From assembly GCA_903920835.1 (NCBI GenBank), contig CAIXNQ010000261.1, positions 1 through 21,545 of the forward strand: 21,545 nt of DNA, given 5' to 3'. Under the pieces are notes generated by a model. It was not told the origin of the DNA. It did no database searches and worked only from the letters and a program-made list of their open reading frames with translations. The position numbers and the translations under genes were made by a program. This stretch comes from an uncultured Bacteroidota bacterium (GTDB taxonomy: Bacteria > Bacteroidota > Bacteroidia > Flavobacteriales > Flavobacteriaceae). Positions 1-6,924 of the stretch are shown here, in pieces; within the stretch, counting starts at the first letter, position 1, and each line of letters opens with the position of its first letter.

Positions 1-405
1 ATACACTACTTTTTGAAATTTGCAAAACAAAATCAACCTGATATTAATCTAACGAATGTTAATTTTATGTTTTTATTTTGTTAAATATAAACTGCTTTGC
101 AATTCTAATAAAAGAGCGTTTTATTAATACCGATAAATGATAGGTTTAAATGATTTATATAATAACTCGTAGAATATTGAAACCTGAAAAAAATTTAACT
201 TAAAATAAATAAAATTTTTTGGTTTTTAATGATAAGTAATAGTCTGAGTCCTTTAAATCCTAATGAAATTTATATCCAATTTTAAGTTATTATTACTGAT
301 TTCTAAACTTTAAACCTGTATACTTTGATATTTCAATAAAAACTTTTACACAAAATAATCATTAACAAGCTCTTTGATTGAATAAATAAATCCATATCGA
401 AATAA

Positions 406-489
406 AGGAACTCGAGGCTAAAGTATGGGAACTCATGGTGGCGCTATAAAAACTTACAGCAGTTAGTTAGGGACCGACTTTATTTGCTA
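406..489. repeat. Degenerate 21-bp phased direct repeat (about 4 units)
   Basis: GGAACTC occurs at 407-413 and again at 428-434, exactly 21 bases apart. Stepping on by 21 gives weaker copies: AAAAACTT at 448 and AGGGACCG at 469. All four units share a purine-rich start, then AAC (or GAC) at the same place, and three of the four end in AT or TT. Only the first two units are convincing alone; the rest are supported mainly by phase. The period matches the two other arrays in this window. Confidence 0.4.
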
Positions 490-555
490 ATAAAGAAATT
501 TATCAATGTGAATAGTTTATGATTTTAGAGTTATACTAAATTGAATATTGAGCAA

Positions 556-571
556 AATTCTTTAAAGAATT
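556..571. terminator. Perfect 16-bp palindrome after the asparaginase gene
   Basis: AATTCTTTAAAGAATT equals its own reverse complement and lies 15 bases beyond the stop codon of the leftward asparaginase gene. On the minus strand it is followed by TTTGCTC. It could form a weak AT-only hairpin and help end that transcript, but there is no GC stem and no long U-run, so the terminator call is tentative. Confidence 0.25.
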
Positions 572-585
572 CTGTTTGGTATAGT

Positions 586-1428
586 CTATTTAAAAACCTC
601 AAATTTTTGGCCATCATAATTAGCAAAAACCATAGTTGGGTGCGAATCTTGGTGAAATATATTTCCGTCTTTATCAATAGCAATTGCTCCAGCAAAACCA
701 TCGTAAGGTTTCAATTCGTTGAATGTTTTTGCAAAAGCATCTTTTAAAGAAAAACCATCCGTGACTCTGGTTACAATTTTTGCAGCAGTGGCATTGCTAA
801 CAATATCTTCGCCAACACCTGTGAGGCTTACACCACAATTTTCGTTGACATAATTACCCGCAACTGTTGCGGAATCTGAAATACGTCCTGGAATTTCAAA
901 ACCTTTTCCTCCAGTTGAAGTTGCAGCAGCAAGTTTTCCGTTAGCATCAAGAGCCACACAACCTACCGTCCCTGAACCGTTTGATTGCAATTTTGCTAAA
1001 TATTCTTCCCTACGTTGAGCTATTTCTGTTGAGAAATGTTCAAATCCATGTTGTCTTGCAAATTCAGTAGCACCACTTCCTCCCAAAACCCGATCGTCAA
1101 ACGACATTAATTTTTGTGCCACTTGAATTGGATTTTTAACTTCTTCAATATTAATGACACCGCTAAAACGCTGCGAATCGCCGTTCATTAATGAAGCACT
1201 CATTCTAATTTTTCCATCACTCTGAATTTGCGAACCAATTCCTGCATTGAAAAGTGGGTTGTCTTCGAGTTCAGAAACTGCAAAAACAACTGTTTCGAGC
1301 GCTGAATGTGTTTTTAGGAAATCATAAGATTTACTAACGATTTCGAATAATGCTTTTTGTTTAGCAATTTTTGTTTCAATATTGGTTGAAGATTCTGAAA
1401 AAAAACCACCATGAATAATTATTTTCAT
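586..1428 (-). CDS. Isoaspartyl peptidase / L-asparaginase family (Ntn hydrolase)
   Basis: This 280-residue protein belongs to the plant-type asparaginase (T2) family. These enzymes are made as inactive precursors and cleave themselves before a threonine, which becomes the N-terminal nucleophile of the beta chain. They hydrolyse isoaspartyl dipeptides and asparagine. The cleavage site is visible as SNGSGTVG, with Thr154 the likely nucleophile. Other family motifs are NAGIGS (61-66), STGGKGFEIPGRISDS (171-186) and TGVGED. The precursor is a little shorter than the usual 300 or more residues but covers both chains. There is no signal peptide, so it should be cytoplasmic. In some bacteria such enzymes finish cyanophycin breakdown, but no cyanophycinase gene lies in this window. 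It starts with ATG and ends with TAG. It is transcribed leftward, separated from rpmA by a terminator, so it is probably a unit of its own. Confidence 0.88.
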   Translation of the reverse strand: MKIIIHGGFFSESSTNIETKIAKQKALFEIVSKSYDFLKTHSALETVVFAVSELEDNPLFNAGIGSQIQSDGKIRMSASLMNGDSQRFSGVINIEEVKNPIQVAQKLMSFDDRVLGGSGATEFARQHGFEHFSTEIAQRREEYLAKLQSNGSGTVGCVALDANGKLAAATSTGGKGFEIPGRISDSATVAGNYVNENCGVSLTGVGEDIVSNATAAKIVTRVTDGFSLKDAFAKTFNELKPYDGFAGAIAIDKDGNIFHQDSHPTMVFANYDGQKFEVFK

Positions 1429-1590
1429 TTTTGTCTAACATTTAATAATAGAAATAGCAATTGATTAATATTTTTTTACTACAAATTAAAAGAATTAACT
1501 GTATAATCGAAATCAAATTTAAAATCTGTGAAAATCTTTTTAAACTGTGGCTTAATATTTTAAAAAAAAACAGTTGAGATTTATCAAAAT

Positions 1591-1620
1591 AAAAAACCGC
1601 CAATCGATTAAGAAAGGCGG
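1591..1620 (-). terminator. Rho-independent terminator of rplU-rpmA
   Basis: On the minus strand, a CCGCC arm (1616-1620) pairs with GGCGG (1597-1601) across a 14-base loop and is followed at once by six T residues (1591-1596) and more T-rich sequence. It lies about 30 bases past the rpmA stop and separates the ribosomal pair from the asparaginase gene. Confidence 0.75.
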
Positions 1621-1648
1621 CTATTTGAATGAGATTTTGTTTTTTGAA

Positions 1649-1909
1649 TTAAGCTTCGAAAGGAAGGATAGAAACAAAAGATTTGTTTTCTCCTTTTTTC
1701 TGAAACTTAACAACACCATCAACTTTGGCATGCAAAGTATGATCTTTTCCCATGTAAACATTTTCACCTGGGCTGTGTTTTGAACCTCTTTGTCTTACGA
1801 TGATGTTCCCTGCGATAGCAGCTTGTCCACCAAAAATCTTAACACCTAAACGTTTCGATTCTGATTCTCTACCATTCTTGGAACTACCGACACCTTTCTT
1901 GTGAGCCAT
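1649..1909 (-). CDS. rpmA: 50S ribosomal protein L27
   Basis: This 86-residue protein is bacterial ribosomal protein L27. Its N-terminal tail reaches the peptidyl-transferase centre and helps place tRNA. The sequence begins MAHKKGVGSSKNGRESESKR, followed by LGVKIFGGQ and GNIIVRQRG, which are diagnostic. It starts directly at the mature MAHKKG end and has no cleavable N-terminal extension of the Firmicutes type. Length is normal. It follows rplU with a 23-base gap, the usual L21-L27 pair, and a rho-independent terminator follows it. Confidence 0.98.
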   Translation of the reverse strand: MAHKKGVGSSKNGRESESKRLGVKIFGGQAAIAGNIIVRQRGSKHSPGENVYMGKDHTLHAKVDGVVKFQKKGENKSFVSILPFEA

Positions 1910-1932
1910 GACGTATTAGTTTTTAATGTTAA

Positions 1933-2307
1933 TTATTCTTGTGAATCTTCGATTTTTTCTTCAACTACAGCTTTTTTTGTAGTTGCTTTTTTAACTCCAA
2001 CAGTAATTCCCTCAATTAAAATTTGAGTAAGGTACTGGCGGTGACCATTTCTTTTTTTGTATCCTTTTCTTCTTTTCTTTTTGAAAACGATAACTTTATC
2101 TCCTTTTAAGTGTTGTAACACTTTGGCTTCTACTGAAGCACCTTCTATAGCTGGGGCGCCTAAAGTTACATTACCGTTGTCGTCTAATAAAAGAACTTTA
2201 TCAAAAGAAACTGTTGTTCCTTCTTCATTCGACAAACGGTGCACATAAACCTTTAAGTCTTTGCTTACTTTAAATTGTTGCCCTGCTATCTCTACGATTG
2301 CGTACAT
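1933..2307 (-). CDS. rplU: 50S ribosomal protein L21
   Basis: This 124-residue protein is ribosomal protein L21, which binds 23S rRNA in the large subunit. The start MYAIVEIAGQQFKV is the classic L21 N-terminus. The basic segment KKKRRKGYKKRNGHRQ is the rRNA-binding part and is followed by YLTQILIEGI. The family core is about 100 residues. Here there is an extra C-terminal tail of about 20 residues, first lysine-rich and then acidic (ending VVEEKIEDSQE). It is the first gene of the rplU-rpmA operon and has a well-formed promoter upstream. Confidence 0.97.
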   Translation of the reverse strand: MYAIVEIAGQQFKVSKDLKVYVHRLSNEEGTTVSFDKVLLLDDNGNVTLGAPAIEGASVEAKVLQHLKGDKVIVFKKKRRKGYKKRNGHRQYLTQILIEGITVGVKKATTKKAVVEEKIEDSQE

Positions 2308-2339
2308 AACAATAATGTTTAGTTAATTTTTTGAGTGTG

Positions 2340-2369
2340 CAAATATACACTTAAATATCAATCCTGCAA
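2340..2369 (-). promoter_or_regulatory. Bacteroidota-type promoter for rplU-rpmA
   Basis: On the minus strand TATATTTG (2347 down to 2340) matches the Bacteroidota -7 consensus TAnnTTTG exactly. A TTG (2369-2367) lies 19 bases upstream as the -33 element. Transcription would start near 2333, giving a 5' leader of about 25 bases before the rplU ATG. Confidence 0.7.
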
Positions 2370-2464
2370 CATTTTTTTTAAAGTAATTTAATTAAAAACT
2401 AAGTCTATTATTTATAAACATTTAAGGATTAAAAAAACACTTGGTTTAGTTGCTCCTATATATA

Positions 2465-3052
2465 TTATTCATTGGTTCGTTTTATAGCGTTAAAGTAAGC
2501 CGCTCTGCTCAAAGGTTCATATTCTTCGGTTTCTCCAAGCATTACGAGTTTGTCGTTATTGTTTTTCCTAAAACTATAATGTGCTAAATTTCCTGTTCGG
2601 GTACAAACTGCGTGCACTTTTGTTACATATTCCGCAGTTGTCATCAATGCAGGCATAGGTCCAAAAGGATTACCTTTGAAATCCATGTCAAGACCTGCAA
2701 CAATTACGCGAATACCTTGGTTGGCTAGGTCGCTACAAATTTTTACAATTTCATCATCAAAAAACTGGGCTTCATCAATGCCAACAACATCACAACCTTG
2801 AGCTAAAATAGCAATATTTGCCGCAGCAGGAACTGGAGTAGAGCGAATTTCGTTTTTGTTGTGAGAAACTACCATTTCATCATCATAGCGAACATCAATT
2901 GAAGGCTTGAATATTTCTACTTTCTGTTGGGCAAACTGCGCTCTTTTAAGTCTTCGGATCAACTCTTCAGTCTTACCTGAAAACATAGAACCACATATTA
3001 CTTCAATCCAACCAAACTGTTCTTTATGATTTACTGTATTTTCAAGAAACAT
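2465..3052 (-). CDS. tdk: Thymidine kinase
   Basis: Thymidine kinase phosphorylates thymidine to dTMP with ATP in the salvage pathway. With the ATG at 3052 the protein has 195 residues, normal for the type II (TK1-like) family. The P-loop GSMFSGKT is at 21-28, the DEAQFF motif with the probable catalytic Glu is at 93-98, and GLDMDFKGNPFG is at 120-131. The frame stays open further upstream to a TTG at 3109. That TTG sits inside the likely -7 promoter element, so the ATG at 3052, giving MFLENTVNHKEQFGW, is preferred. The zinc lasso looks degenerate: where many relatives have CxxC, this has CTRT (150-153), and no second cysteine pair appears in LSRAAYF near the C-terminus. The gene is divergent from the hypothetical gene at 3155. 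Confidence 0.95.
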   Translation of the reverse strand: MFLENTVNHKEQFGWIEVICGSMFSGKTEELIRRLKRAQFAQQKVEIFKPSIDVRYDDEMVVSHNKNEIRSTPVPAAANIAILAQGCDVVGIDEAQFFDDEIVKICSDLANQGIRVIVAGLDMDFKGNPFGPMPALMTTAEYVTKVHAVCTRTGNLAHYSFRKNNNDKLVMLGETEEYEPLSRAAYFNAIKRTNE

Positions 3053-3089
3053 TTTTAAATTTTTATTGCGTAAAGATGAATAGTTTTTA

Positions 3090-3097
3090 TTACTTTG
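3090..3097 (+). promoter_or_regulatory. Probable -7 element for the 3155-6347 operon
   Basis: TTACTTTG differs from TAnnTTTG at one position. A TTG at 3066-3068 lies 21 bases upstream as a possible -33 element. The spacing fits Bacteroidota promoters, and the element is about 57 bases before the ATG at 3155. Confidence 0.4.
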
Positions 3098-3106
3098 TAT
3101 CGCTAA

Positions 3107-3114
3107 CAAAAATA
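3107..3114 (-). promoter_or_regulatory. Probable -7 element for tdk
   Basis: On the minus strand TATTTTTG fits TAnnTTTG. The best upstream TTG is only 15 bases away, shorter than ideal. A start of transcription near 3100 fits translation from the ATG at 3052 and excludes the upstream TTG start. The site is back to back with the rightward promoter, so both may share control. Confidence 0.4.
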
Positions 3115-3154
3115 TTAAAAAACAATCGCCAATAGTATTATTCTTTTAAAAGTT

Positions 3155-3952
3155 ATGAAAAAAAAGTTAGAAGCTGAATTAATCAGCATTGCACATAGAA
3201 TTTTAAAGCTAAAAGGAAAGTCTGAAATAGAACAATTGCAGATAGAAACCCTAAGACTATATGAAAAACTATCGGTTTTGAAGTTTGTAGAAGATCATTT
3301 TGGAGGACAGCAACCAACAATCGGAAAAAATGATTTTATTGAAAAAATAGAAATTGCCTTTAATGAAACTGAAACACCTATTAAGGTTGTAGAAAACGAA
3401 ATCAAAAAAGAAGAAATTATACTTATAGAAGAAGTTGAAACGGAACAAAAAACAACAACTGAATTTTCATTTGACGATATTCTAGGCAAGAACTATGGTG
3501 ATATTGAATTTGTAAAACCAAATGAAATCAAACCACCAGCCGAACTTGAAAATGTAACCGAAACCATGACAGATGAATCTTTTGAAGTTGAAGTTCCGTC
3601 TGAAACTGTTGACATTTCGGTAGAAGAAACCGTTCCACTAGAATCAGAAATTGAAAACGAACCAATATTTGAAACGCCTGTTTTTGAATCAATTTCAACA
3701 ACATCAGCCCCAGACAAGGCTATTTTCGGAATTAATTTTGGACTAAACGACCGCATTGGTTTTGTAAATCATTTATTTGACGGTAGTGCCGAAGATATGA
3801 ATCGAGTAGTTTCGCAACTCAGTACTTTTGACTCTTTTGAAGAAGCTAAAGATTTTATCGAACAAATTGTAAAACCAGATTATAATAATTGGGAAGGAAA
3901 AGAAGTTTATTCGGAACGTTTTTTAGAAGTTATTGCACAAAATTTTAAATAA
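3155..3952 (+). CDS. Hypothetical acidic protein, first gene of the rsmI-recJ operon
   Basis: I do not recognise a named family. The protein has 265 residues, no signal peptide and no membrane segment, so it is probably cytoplasmic. The N-terminal 50 residues (MKKKLEAELISIAHRILKLK and on) look helical and may form a coiled coil. Residues of about 75-185 are strongly acidic and low in complexity, rich in Glu, Thr and Val, and probably disordered. The C-terminal 75 residues look like a folded domain, with NFGLNDRIGFVNHLFDGS, QLSTFDSFEEAKDFIE and a final WEGKEVYSERFLEVI. The stop codon abuts the rsmI ATG (TAAATG), so the two genes are co-transcribed and probably translationally coupled. A link to ribosome or RNA work is only a guess from this neighbour. 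Confidence 0.85.
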   Translation: MKKKLEAELISIAHRILKLKGKSEIEQLQIETLRLYEKLSVLKFVEDHFGGQQPTIGKNDFIEKIEIAFNETETPIKVVENEIKKEEIILIEEVETEQKTTTEFSFDDILGKNYGDIEFVKPNEIKPPAELENVTETMTDESFEVEVPSETVDISVEETVPLESEIENEPIFETPVFESISTTSAPDKAIFGINFGLNDRIGFVNHLFDGSAEDMNRVVSQLSTFDSFEEAKDFIEQIVKPDYNNWEGKEVYSERFLEVIAQNFK

Positions 3953-4631
3953 ATGGGCAAACTATTTATAGTTCCTACGCCAATTGGCAATCTTGAAGAC
4001 ATGACGTTTCGGGCAATTCGTGTGCTCAAAGAAGCCGATTTGATTTTGGCAGAAGACACCAGAACGAGCGGAAAATTGTTGAAACATTTCGAGATTGCTA
4101 CACACATGCATAGCCATCATCAACATAACGAACATAAAACCGTTGAAAATATAATCGCTCGAATTAAAGCAGGCGAAAACATTGCACTAATTTCAGACGC
4201 AGGAACTCCAGCAATTTCAGACCCAGGATTTTTATTAACTAGAGCTTGCGTTGAAAATAATATTGAAGTCGATTGCTTGCCTGGAGCAACGGCTTTTGTT
4301 CCTGCACTTGTCAACAGTGGTTTGCCAAACGACCGTTTTATTTTTGAGGGTTTTTTGCCCGAAAAAAAAGGACGACAAACCCGATATTTAGCATTATCGG
4401 AAGAAAATAGAACCATGATTTTTTATGTTTCTCCTCATAAATTAATTAAAACACTAGCTGAATTTATTCAATATTTCGGTGCCGATAGAAACATTTCTAT
4501 TTCTAGAGAATTATCAAAACTTCATGAAGAAAACAATTCGCGGAACGACAGAAAATGTTTTAAAACATTTTGAAGCAAAACCGCCAAAAGGAGAAATAGT
4601 TGCTGTGGTTGCCGGAAAAATATCAAAATAG
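3953..4631 (+). pseudogene. rsmI: rsmI, 16S rRNA C1402 2'-O-methyltransferase, with a +1 frameshift
   Basis: RsmI uses S-adenosylmethionine to methylate the 2'-O of C1402 in the decoding centre of 16S rRNA. The SAM-dependent tetrapyrrole-methylase fold is evident: KLFIVPTPIGNLEDMTFRA at the start, then LAEDTRTSGKLL, LISDAGTPAISDPG, LPGATAFVPALVNSGLPNDR and FEGFLPEKKG. The reading frame is good as far as SRELSKLHEE, then runs into NNSRNDRKCFKTF and stops at 4573. Removing one A from the run 4530-4533 restores TIRGTTENVLKHFEAKPPKG and a family-like C-terminus ending VVAGKISK with a TAG at 4629-4631. The repaired protein would have 225 residues, the normal length. The cause is a single-base insertion, either a real mutation or a sequence error. 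The recJ ATG follows 9 bases later. Confidence 0.88.
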
Positions 4632-4640
4632 AATATTGTT

Positions 4641-6347
4641 ATGAAATGGAATATTCAACCAAAACCTGATAATTCGTTGGTTTCAAAACTTCAAAATGAA
4701 TTAAATATTGATGCCACTATCGCTTCTCTCCTACTCCAACGTGGAATTTCAAATTTTGAAGAAGCAAAAAAGTTTTTTCGCCCATCTTTAGACGATTTGC
4801 ACGATCCATATTTAATGAAAGATATGGAAAAAGCTGTTGACAGAATTGAAACTGCAATAAAAAATAACGAAAATATTCTCGTTTTTGGCGATTATGATGT
4901 TGATGGAACAACAGCTGTTTCACTTGTTTCTAGTTATTTAAGAAGTTTTTATCCAAATGTTGCTACTTATATTCCTGACAGATACGACGAAGGTTATGGG
5001 ATTTCTTTCAAGGGAATTGACTTCGCTCACGATAATGACATAACTTTAATTATTGCGCTAGATTGTGGTATAAAGTCGATTGCTCATGTTGATTATGCTT
5101 CGGAACGAAATATAGATTTTATTATTTGCGATCACCATCGACCGGGAGATGCTTTGCCCAAAGCAATTGCAGTTTTAGACCCCAAAAGAGAAGATTGCAA
5201 TTATCCTTATGATGAATTGTGCGGTTGCGGTATTGGTTTCAAATTGATTCAAGCACTTGGTTTGAATAGAAATCAAAATACTGCTGATTTAATAATCTAT
5301 TTAGACCTTGTGGCAACTGCCATTGGCGCCGACATTGTTCCAATAACAGGCGAAAATAGAATTCTAGCGAAGTTTGGACTTGAAGTTATCAACTCAAATC
5401 CGAGACCAGGCATCAAGGCTTTATTTGAAAACAAAAAGAAAAAAACGCTTACAATTACTGATGTTGTCTTTATTATTGCGCCCCGAATCAACGCCGCTGG
5501 AAGAATTAAACACGGAAATCATGCCGTTGAACTTTTAACTGAATACGATTTAGAACAAGCAGCTCAGTTTGCCTCAGAAATCGAACAATACAATTCAGAC
5601 AGAAAAGAATTAGATAAACAAATAACCGCAGAAGCTTTATTGCAAATAGAAAATAATAACGAATCTGAAAATTTTACAACAGTTGTTTATCAAGAAAATT
5701 GGCATAAAGGAGTTATCGGAATTGTTGCTTCTCGATTGACGGAAACTTATTTTAGACCCACTCTTGTTTTTACAAAAAGTGGAGCCAAACTCGCAGCTTC
5801 GGCAAGGTCTGTGCCTAATTTTGATGTTTATAATGCACTCGAAAGTTGTTCTCAATATTTAGAACAATTTGGCGGACATAAATATGCTGCCGGAATGACT
5901 TTGAAAGAAGAAAACTACAATTTATTTAAAGCTGCTTTTGAAGATGTAGTCAAAAAAACCATTCAACCCGAATGGCTTTTGCCAGAAATCACAATCGATT
6001 CTGAAATTAATTTTGATCAAATTACACCAAAGTTTTTAAGAATTTTAAAGCAATTTGAACCTTTTGGTCCACAAAATATGACTCCAGTTTTTTTATCAAA
6101 AAATGTCATCGATACAGGTTATGGCAAAGGAATTGGAGAAAATGAAGAACATTTGAAATTATTTGTAAAACAAAATAATTCAACAGGAATTGCTGCCATA
6201 GGTTTTGGAATTGGATCTAAATTACTTTTAACAGAAAAACAGCAACCTTTAGATATTGCTTATTGCATAGACGAAAACGAATTTAATAACGAAATTACGG
6301 TTCAATTGCGATTGAAAGATTTAAGAGCAAGCAACAAAATTGATTAA
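4641..6347 (+). CDS. recJ: Single-stranded-DNA-specific 5'-3' exonuclease RecJ
   Basis: RecJ degrades single-stranded DNA 5' to 3' and acts in recombination and mismatch repair. This 568-residue protein is of usual length for Bacteroidota RecJ. The DHH domain shows DYDVDGTT (84-91), LDCGI (from 140) and DHHRPGD (164-170), which carry the metal-binding aspartates and histidines. PRINAAGRI follows. The DHHA1 domain has the GGHKYAAGMTL motif, and a C-terminal OB-like part contains FEPFGPQNMTPVF. The gene is third in the operon with the hypothetical gene and rsmI. Its TAA overlaps by four bases the stop of the convergent phosphatase gene, so there is no intergenic terminator. Confidence 0.96.
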   Translation: MKWNIQPKPDNSLVSKLQNELNIDATIASLLLQRGISNFEEAKKFFRPSLDDLHDPYLMKDMEKAVDRIETAIKNNENILVFGDYDVDGTTAVSLVSSYLRSFYPNVATYIPDRYDEGYGISFKGIDFAHDNDITLIIALDCGIKSIAHVDYASERNIDFIICDHHRPGDALPKAIAVLDPKREDCNYPYDELCGCGIGFKLIQALGLNRNQNTADLIIYLDLVATAIGADIVPITGENRILAKFGLEVINSNPRPGIKALFENKKKKTLTITDVVFIIAPRINAAGRIKHGNHAVELLTEYDLEQAAQFASEIEQYNSDRKELDKQITAEALLQIENNNESENFTTVVYQENWHKGVIGIVASRLTETYFRPTLVFTKSGAKLAASARSVPNFDVYNALESCSQYLEQFGGHKYAAGMTLKEENYNLFKAAFEDVVKKTIQPEWLLPEITIDSEINFDQITPKFLRILKQFEPFGPQNMTPVFLSKNVIDTGYGKGIGENEEHLKLFVKQNNSTGIAAIGFGIGSKLLLTEKQQPLDIAYCIDENEFNNEITVQLRLKDLRASNKID

Positions 6348-6922
6348 TTATTCAATCCTAATTCTTTTCTGCTTTTGTATGCTTTTAGAAATTCACCTTT
6401 TGGAGTGCCGTCATCAAAAGAACTAAAAAGTAAAGGAAAGATAATTTTATGACGGGCCTCGTCACCAGAAAATCCTTCGTATTCTACTCGATAAATAGCC
6501 GAATATATTTGCGCCCGACCGATGCCATGGTAACAATGAATTAAAACTGGATAATTCGATTTGTTGTCCATAACTTCAAAAAACTTTTTCAAGTTATATT
6601 CTGTTGGCACTTGGTCTGATGGAATGTTAACCCAATTAAGACCATCTATTTTGCTGCAAGCCATTTTTTCATTTAAAATATCCTCAGGCATTTCTGGATT
6701 GTTGATAGTATCCGTAGTTACTGGTCCTAGCAAATCGATTATGGTTTTGATATGGTATTTTTTTACAAATCCTTCAATTTTTTCTGGTGGCATAACTCCC
6801 GATTTATAAACTTTATTTGGTGTGATTACCATAAAACGGTAATTAAAATAAACATCATAAATTTTAAATCCACCAACTATTGCTCCAATTATTAGTATTA
6901 CAATTATTAATTTCTTTTTCAT
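6344..6922 (-). CDS. Membrane-anchored dual-specificity/tyrosine phosphatase-like protein
   Basis: This 192-residue protein has an N-terminal hydrophobic segment (residues 4-20, LIIVILIIGAIVGGF) with a short lysine-rich start, so it is probably anchored in the inner membrane with the catalytic part outside. The cysteine phosphatase signature HCX5R is intact as HCYHGIGR (129-136), with nucleophile Cys130 and Arg136. The segment VYKSGVMPPEKIEGFVKKY and IKTIIDL resembles the start of small DSP-like phosphatases. The substrate is unknown. It starts two bases after the stop of the sulfatase-like gene upstream, so the two are one operon, and an envelope phosphate or lipid substrate is a reasonable inference. 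Activity on protein phosphotyrosine is equally possible. Confidence 0.8.
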   Translation of the reverse strand: MKKKLIIVILIIGAIVGGFKIYDVYFNYRFMVITPNKVYKSGVMPPEKIEGFVKKYHIKTIIDLLGPVTTDTINNPEMPEDILNEKMACSKIDGLNWVNIPSDQVPTEYNLKKFFEVMDNKSNYPVLIHCYHGIGRAQIYSAIYRVEYEGFSGDEARHKIIFPLLFSSFDDGTPKGEFLKAYKSRKELGLNN

Positions 6923-6924
6923 TC

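Larger units (their letters stand above)
1..585. other. AT-rich non-coding region left of the asparaginase gene
   Basis: No open reading frame with coding character is visible on either strand. The first 400 bases are AT-rich and full of stops. Bases 400-480 are more GC-rich and contain the GGAACTC direct repeats listed separately. A perfect 16-base palindrome lies at 556-571, just past the stop codon of the leftward asparaginase gene. No tRNA, rRNA or IS end was recognised. Confidence 0.6.

Noticed and set aside
406..440. Remnant of a transposase or IS end in the more GC-rich patch near 400-480.
   Set aside because: No inverted ends, no target duplication and no recognisable transposase peptide in any frame.
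3053..3109. N-terminal extension of thymidine kinase from a TTG at 3109.
   Set aside because: The TTG overlaps the likely -7 promoter element, and the ATG at 3052 gives the normal family length.
4522..4573. Programmed ribosomal frameshift in rsmI.
   Set aside because: The run is only four A residues, there is no recognised slippery heptamer or stimulatory structure, and the family is not known for recoding. A plain insertion or error is simpler.
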